From contig NC_049981.1 in the NCBI RefSeq assembly GCF_000003815.2, positions 10,021,735-10,085,734 of the forward strand: a stretch of DNA of 64,000 bases, read 5' to 3'. The translations under genes and the position numbers were made by a program. The notes below the pieces were generated by a model. That model saw only the letters and a list, made by a program, of their open reading frames with translations. It did not search any database and was not told the DNA's origin. Source of the stretch: Branchiostoma floridae (lineage: Eukaryota; Chordata; Leptocardii; Amphioxiformes; Branchiostomatidae). Shown here piece after piece: positions 58,601 to 64,000 of the stretch. The stretch's first letter is position 1; each line of letters opens with the position of its first letter.

Positions 58601-61600
58601 TCCTTACGTATTTTACTATGGAATTCAAGTGTAAAACTATCTAACGCTACATTTTGTCTAAGATTTTGGAAGTTCGATTGTATGGGGTCGCTTTGGGGGT
58701 TACCGAAAGGTTCGCTTAGCGGTTAACGTAGGTGAACCTTCATTGGATTTCAAGCCCCTATAGAAAAGTAAGGAAGTAATTTTTAGTACACCAATCACTT
58801 TCCGTCCACTCCTTGCGTATTTTACTATGGAATTCAAGTGTTAAAACTAACGCACATTTTGTCTAAGATTTTGGAAGTTCGATTGAATGGGGTCGCTTTT
58901 GGGGTTACCGAAAGGTTCGCTTAGCGGTTAACGTAGGTGAACCTTCATTGGATTTCAAGCCCTATAGAAAAGTAAGGAAGTAATTTTTAGTACACCAATC
59001 ACTGTTCCGTCCACTCCTTACGTATTTTACTATGGAATTCAAGTGTTAAAACTAACGCACATTTTGTCTAAAATTTTGGAAGTTCGATTGTATGGGGTCG
59101 CTTTGGGGTTACCGAAAGGTTCGCTTAACGGTTAACGTAGGTGAACCTTCATTGGATTTCAAGCCCTATAGAAAAGTAAGGAAGTAATTTTTAGTACACC
59201 AATCACTTTCCGTCCACTCCTTACGTATTTTACTATGGAATTCAAGTGTTAAAACTAACGCACATTTTGTCTAAGATTTTGGAAGTTCGATTGAATGGGG
59301 TCGCTTTTGGGGTTACCGAAAGGTTCGCTTAGCGGTTAACGTAGGTGAACCTTCATTGGATTTCAAGCCCTATAGAAAAGTAAGGAAGTAATTTTTAGTA
59401 CACCAATCACTTTCCGTCCACTCCTTACGCATTTTACTATGGAATTCAAGTGTTAAAACTAACGCACATTTTGTCTAAGATTTTGGAAGTTCGATTGTAT
59501 GGGGTCGCTTTGGGGTTACCGAAAGGTTCACTTAGCGGTTAACGTAGGTGAACCTTCATTGGATTTCAAGCCCTATAGAAAAGTAAGGAAGTAATTTTTA
59601 GTACACCAATCACTTTCCGTCCACTCCTTACGTATTTTACTATGGAATTCAAGTGTTAAAACTAACGCACATTTTGTCTAAGATTTTGGAAGTTCGATTG
59701 AATGGGGTCGCTTTTGGGGTTACCGAAAGGTTCGCTTAGCGGTTAACGTAGGTGAACCTTCATTGGATTTCAAGCCCTATAGAAAAGTAAGGAAGTAATT
59801 TTTAGTACACCAATCACTTTCCGTCCACTCCTTACGTATTTTACTATGGAATTCAAGTGTTAAAACTAACGCACATTTTGTCTAAGATTTTGGAAGTTCG
59901 ATTGTATGGGGTCGCTTTGGGGTTACCGAAAGGTTCACTTAGCGGTTAACGTAGGTGAACCTTCATTGGATTTCAAGCCCTATAGAAAAGTAAGGAAGTA
60001 ATTTTTAGTACACCAATCACTTTCCGTCCACTCCTTACGTATTTTACTATGGAATTCAAGTGTTAAAACTAACGCACATTTTGTCTAAGATTTTGGAAGT
60101 TCGATTGAATGGGGTCGCTTTTGGGGTTACCGAAAGGTTCGCTTAGCGGTTAACGTAGGTGAACCTTCATTGGATTTCAAGCCCTATAGAAAAGTAAGGA
60201 AGTAATTTTTAGTACACCAATCACTTTCCGTCCACTCCTTACGCATTTTACTATGGAATTCAAGTGTTAAAACTAACGCACATTTTGATGTAAGCATTTT
60301 GGAAGTTCGATTGAATGGGGTCGCTTTTGGGGTTACCGAAAGGTTCGCTTAGCGGTTAACGTAGGTGAACCTTCATTGGATTTCAAGCCCTATAGAAAAG
60401 TAAGGAAGTAATTTTTAGTACACCAATCACTTTCCGTCCACTCCTTACGTATTTTACTATGGAATTCAAGTGTTAAAACTAACGCACATTTTGTCTAAGA
60501 TTTTGGAAGTTCGATTGTATGGGGTCGCTTTGGGGTTACCGAAAGGTTCGCTTAGCGGTTAACGTAGGTGAACCTTCATTGGATTTCAAGCCCTATAGAA
60601 AAGTAAGGAAGTAATTTTTAGTACACCAATCACTTTCCGTCCACTCCTTACGTATTTTACTATGGAATTCAAGTGTTAAAACTAACGCACATTTTGTCTA
60701 AGATTTTGGAAGTTCGATTGAATGGGGTCGCTTTTGGGGTTACCGAAAGGTTCGCTTAGCGGTTAACGTAGGTGAACCTTCATTGGATTTCAAGCCCTAT
60801 AGAAAAGTAAGGAAGTAATTTTTAGTACACCAATCACTTTCCGTCTACTCCTTACGTATTTTACTATGGAATTCAAGTGTTAAAACTAACGCACATTTTG
60901 TCTAAGATTTTGGAAGTTCGATTGTATGGGGTCGCTTTGGGGTTACCGAAAGGTTCGCTTAGCGGTTAACGTAGGTGAACCTTCATTGGATTTCAAGCCC
61001 TATAGAAAAGTAAGGAAGTAATTTTTAGTACACCAATCACTTTCCGTCCAGTCCTTACGCATTTTACTATGGAATTCAAGTGTTAAAACTAACGCACATT
61101 TTGTCTAAGATTTTGGAAGTTCGATTGTATGGGGTCGCTTTGGGGTTACCGAAAGGTTCGCTTAGCGGTTACCGTAGGTGAACCTTCATTGGATTTCAAG
61201 CCCTATAGAAAAGTAAGGAAGTAATTTTTAGTACACCAATCACTTTCCGTCTACTCCTTACGTATTTTACTATGGAATTCAAGTGTTAAAACTAACGCAC
61301 ATTTTGTCTAAGATTTTGGAAGTTCGATTGTATGGGGTCGCTTTGGGGTTACCGAAAGGTTCGCTTAGCGGTTAACGTAGGTGAACCTTCATTGGATTTC
61401 AAGCCCTATAGAAAAGTAAGGAAGTAATTTTTAGTACACCAATCACTTTCCGTCTACTCCTTACGTATTTTACTATGGAATTCAAGTGTTAAAACTAACG
61501 CACATTTTGTCTAAGATTTTGGAAGTTCGATTGTATGGGGTCGCTTTGGGGTTACCGAAAGGTTCGCTTAGCGGTTAACGTAGGTGAACCTTCATTGGAT

Positions 61601-64000
61601 TTCAAGCCCTATAGAAAAGTAAGGAAGTAATTTTTAGTACACCAATCACTTTCCGTCTACTCCTTACGTATTTTACTATGGAATTCAAGTGTTAAAACTA
61701 ACGCACATTTTGTCTAAGATTTTGGAAGTTCGATTGTATGGGGTCGCTTTGGGGTTACCGAAAGGTTCGCTTAGCGGTTACCGTAGGTGAACCTTCATTG
61801 GATTTCAAGCCCTATAGAAAAGTAAGGAAGTAATTTTTAGTACACCAATCACTTTCCGTCTACTCCTTACGTATTTTACTATGGAATTCAAGTATTAAAA
61901 CTAACGCACACTTTCTCTAAGATTTTGGAAGTTCGATTGTATGGGGTCGCTTTGGGGTTACCGAAAGGTTCGCTTAGCGGTTAACGTAGGTGAACCTTCA
62001 TTGGATTTCAAGCCCTATAGAAAAGTAAGGAAGTAATTTTTAGTACACCAATCACTTTCCGTCTACTCCTTACGTATTTTACTATGGAATTCAAGTGTTA
62101 AAACTAACGCACATTTTGTCTAAGATTTTGGAAGTTCGATTGAATGGGGTCGCTTTTGGGGTTACCGAAAGGTTCGCTTAGCGGTTAACGTAGGTGAACC
62201 TTCATTGGATTTCAAGCCCTATAGAAAAGTAAGGAAGTAATTTTTAGTACACCAATCACTGTCCGTCCACTCCTTACGCATTTTACTATGGAATTCAAGT
62301 GTTAAAACTAACGCACATTTAGTCTAAGATTTTGGAAGTTCGATTGTATGGGGTCGCTTTGGGGTTACCGAAAGGTTCACTTAGCGGTTAACGTAGGTGA
62401 ACCTTCATTGGATTTCAAGCCCTATAGAAAAGTAAGGAAGTAATTTTTAGTACACCAATCACTTTCCGTCCACTCCTTGCGTATTTTACTATGGAATTCA
62501 AGTGTTAAAACTAACGCACATTTTGTCTAAGATTTTGGAAGTTCGATTGAATGGGGTCGCTTTTGGGGTTACCGAAAGGTTCGCTTAGCGGTTAACGTAG
62601 GTGAACCTTCATTGGATTTCAAGCCCTATAGAGAAAGTAAGGAAGTAATTTTTAGTACACCAATCATCTTTCCGTCCACTCCTTACGTATTTTACTATGG
62701 AATTCAAGTGTTAAAACTAACGCACATTTTGTCTAAGATTTTGGAAGTTCGATTGAATGGGGTCGCTTTTGGGGTTACCGAAAGGTTCGCTTAGCGGTTA
62801 ACGTAGGTGAACCTTCATTGGATTTCAAGCCCTATAGAAAAGTAAGGAAGTAATTTTTAGTACACCAATCACTTTCCGTCCACTCCTTACGTATTTTACT
62901 ATGGAATTCAAGTGTTAAAACTAACGCACATTTTGTCTAAGATTTTGGAAGTTCGATTGTATGGGGTCGCTTTGGGGTTACCGAAAGGTTCGCTTAGCGG
63001 TTAACGTAGGTGAACCTTCATTGGATTTCAAGCCCTATAGAAAAGTAAGGAAGTAATTTTTAGTACACCAATCACTTTCCGTCCACTCCTTACGTATTTT
63101 ACTATGGAATTCAAGTGTTAAAACTAACGCACATTTTGTCTAAGATTTTGGAAGTTCGATTGAATGGGGTCGCTTTTGGGGTTACCGAAAGGTTCGCTTA
63201 GCGGTTAACGTAGGTGAACCTTCATTGGATTTCAAGCCCTATAGAAAAGTAAGGAAGTAATTTTTAGTACACCAATCACTTTCCGTCCACTCCTTACGCA
63301 TTTTACTATGGAATTCAAGTGTTAAAACTAACGCACATTTTGTCTAAGATTTTGGAAGTTCGATTGTATGGGGTCGCTTTGGGGTTACCGAAAGGTTCAC
63401 TTAGCGGTTAACGTAGGTGAACCTTCATTGGATTTCAAGCCCTATAGAAAAGTAAGGAAGTAATTTTTAGTACACCAATCACTTTCCGTCCACTCCTTGC
63501 GTATTTTACTATGGAATTCAAGTGTTAAAACTAACGCACATTTTGTCTAAGATTTTGGAAGTTCGATTGAATGGGGTCGCTTTTGGGGTTACCGAAAGGT
63601 TCGCTTAGCGGTTAACGTAGGTGAACCTTCATTGGATTTCAAGCCCTATAGAAAAGTAAGGAAGTAAATTTTATAGTACACCAATCACTTTCCGTCCACT
63701 CCTTACGCATTTTACTATGGAATTCAAGTGTTAAAACTAACGCACATTTTGTCTAAGATTTTGGAAGTTCGATTGTATGGGTTCGCTTTGGGGTTACCGA
63801 AAGGTTCGCTTAGCGGTTAACGTAGGTGAACCTTCATTGGATTTCAAGCCCTTCATTAAGAAAAGTAAGGAAGTAATTTTTAGTACACCATCACTCCGTC
63901 CACTCCTTACGTATTTTACTATGGATTCAAGTGTTAACTACGCACATTTGTCTAAGATTTTGATCGTGAATGGTCTTTTGGTACCGAAGTTCGCTTAGCG
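55625..64000. repeat. ~203-bp satellite array, ~41 units, runs off the window
   Basis: The unit begins 'GATTGTATGGGGTCGC', continues 'GGGGTTACCGAAAGGTTCGC', 'AACCTTCATTGGATTTCAAG', 'TAGTACACCAATCACTTTCC' and 'TATGGAATTCAAG', and ends 'AAGATTTTGGAAGTTC'. Unit starts at 56028, 56231, 56434, 56637 and 56840 give a 203-bp period. Most units differ at only a few sites. Two types exist: A (GTATGGGGTCGCTTTGG) and B (GAATGGGGTCGCTTTTGG, one base longer). From ~57,650 to ~60,100 they largely alternate, and alternation resumes after ~62,100. Blocks 55,625-57,450 and ~60,900-62,100 are type A only. A short foldback AAGGTTC...GAACCTT lies in each unit. It encodes nothing; open frames at 58269, 62612 and 63777 are chance. 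Centromeric or heterochromatic DNA is possible but not shown. Confidence 0.95.

Noticed and set aside
58269-63998. Three 60-80-codon frames starting near unit borders of the satellite
   Set aside because: They arise only in units with small indels and are not kept between units.
55625-64000. CRISPR-like regular repeat
   Set aside because: No unique spacers: the whole 203-bp unit repeats, and the genome is a eukaryote.

Overview
The window looks like animal nuclear DNA from an invertebrate deuterostome, most likely a lancelet (Branchiostoma). This is an inference from gene content, short-exon/short-intron structure with GT-AG borders, and the mix of MITEs, SINEs, LINE ends, minisatellites and a large satellite. 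No species-diagnostic search could be run. Gene models were assembled by hand from exon phase and splice signals. No RNA genes, CRISPR arrays, bacterial operons or viral genes were seen.

Layout. 1-1.6 kb: terminal exon and 3'UTR of an NAD-dependent epimerase/dehydratase (+). 4.6-16.6 kb: one ~12-kb two-gene DNA transposon bounded by perfect 78-bp inverted repeats. It carries a three-exon THAP + coiled-coil + DDE transposase (+) and, converging on it, a four-exon SAP + SWIM + YqaJ-nuclease + PHD gene (-) broken by one in-frame TGA. This pairing matches the ISL2EU/IS4EU superfamily. Inside it lies a ~1.8-kb minisatellite made of two opposite-facing arrays. 16.6-20.1 kb: a CRE-palindrome cluster, a G/C-run-rich MITE and a ~230-bp tandem repeat split by a LINE end. 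20.2-28.4 kb: a six-exon MARVEL tetraspan gene (+) with a TATA box and a ~2-kb 3'UTR. 28.9-35.1 kb: a WDR61/SKI8 orthologue (-), 11 coding exons, 305 codons. 36.1 kb: a probable shared promoter with CRE and YY1-like motifs. 36.4-45.3 kb: a 12-exon TBC RabGAP (+, 470 codons). 46.4-52.7 kb: a six-exon gene (-, 701 codons) fusing a Crypton-derived DUF3504 tyrosine-recombinase domain to a C-terminal BTB/POZ domain. 53.3-54.4 kb: a possible lone first exon and a LINE ORF2 remnant. 55.6-64.0 kb: about 41 copies of a ~203-bp satellite, partly organised as an alternating two-monomer higher-order repeat and running off the window edge.

The most unusual observations are: (1) the intact-looking two-gene ISL2EU-like transposon; (2) two 33-34-bp near-perfect palindromes sharing CAAGGAGGTTA ends, each flanked by an exact 7-bp target duplication, one of them inside a LINE reading frame; (3) the DUF3504-BTB fusion; (4) repeated local duplications that copy a splice junction (four exons in three genes); (5) the dimeric satellite.
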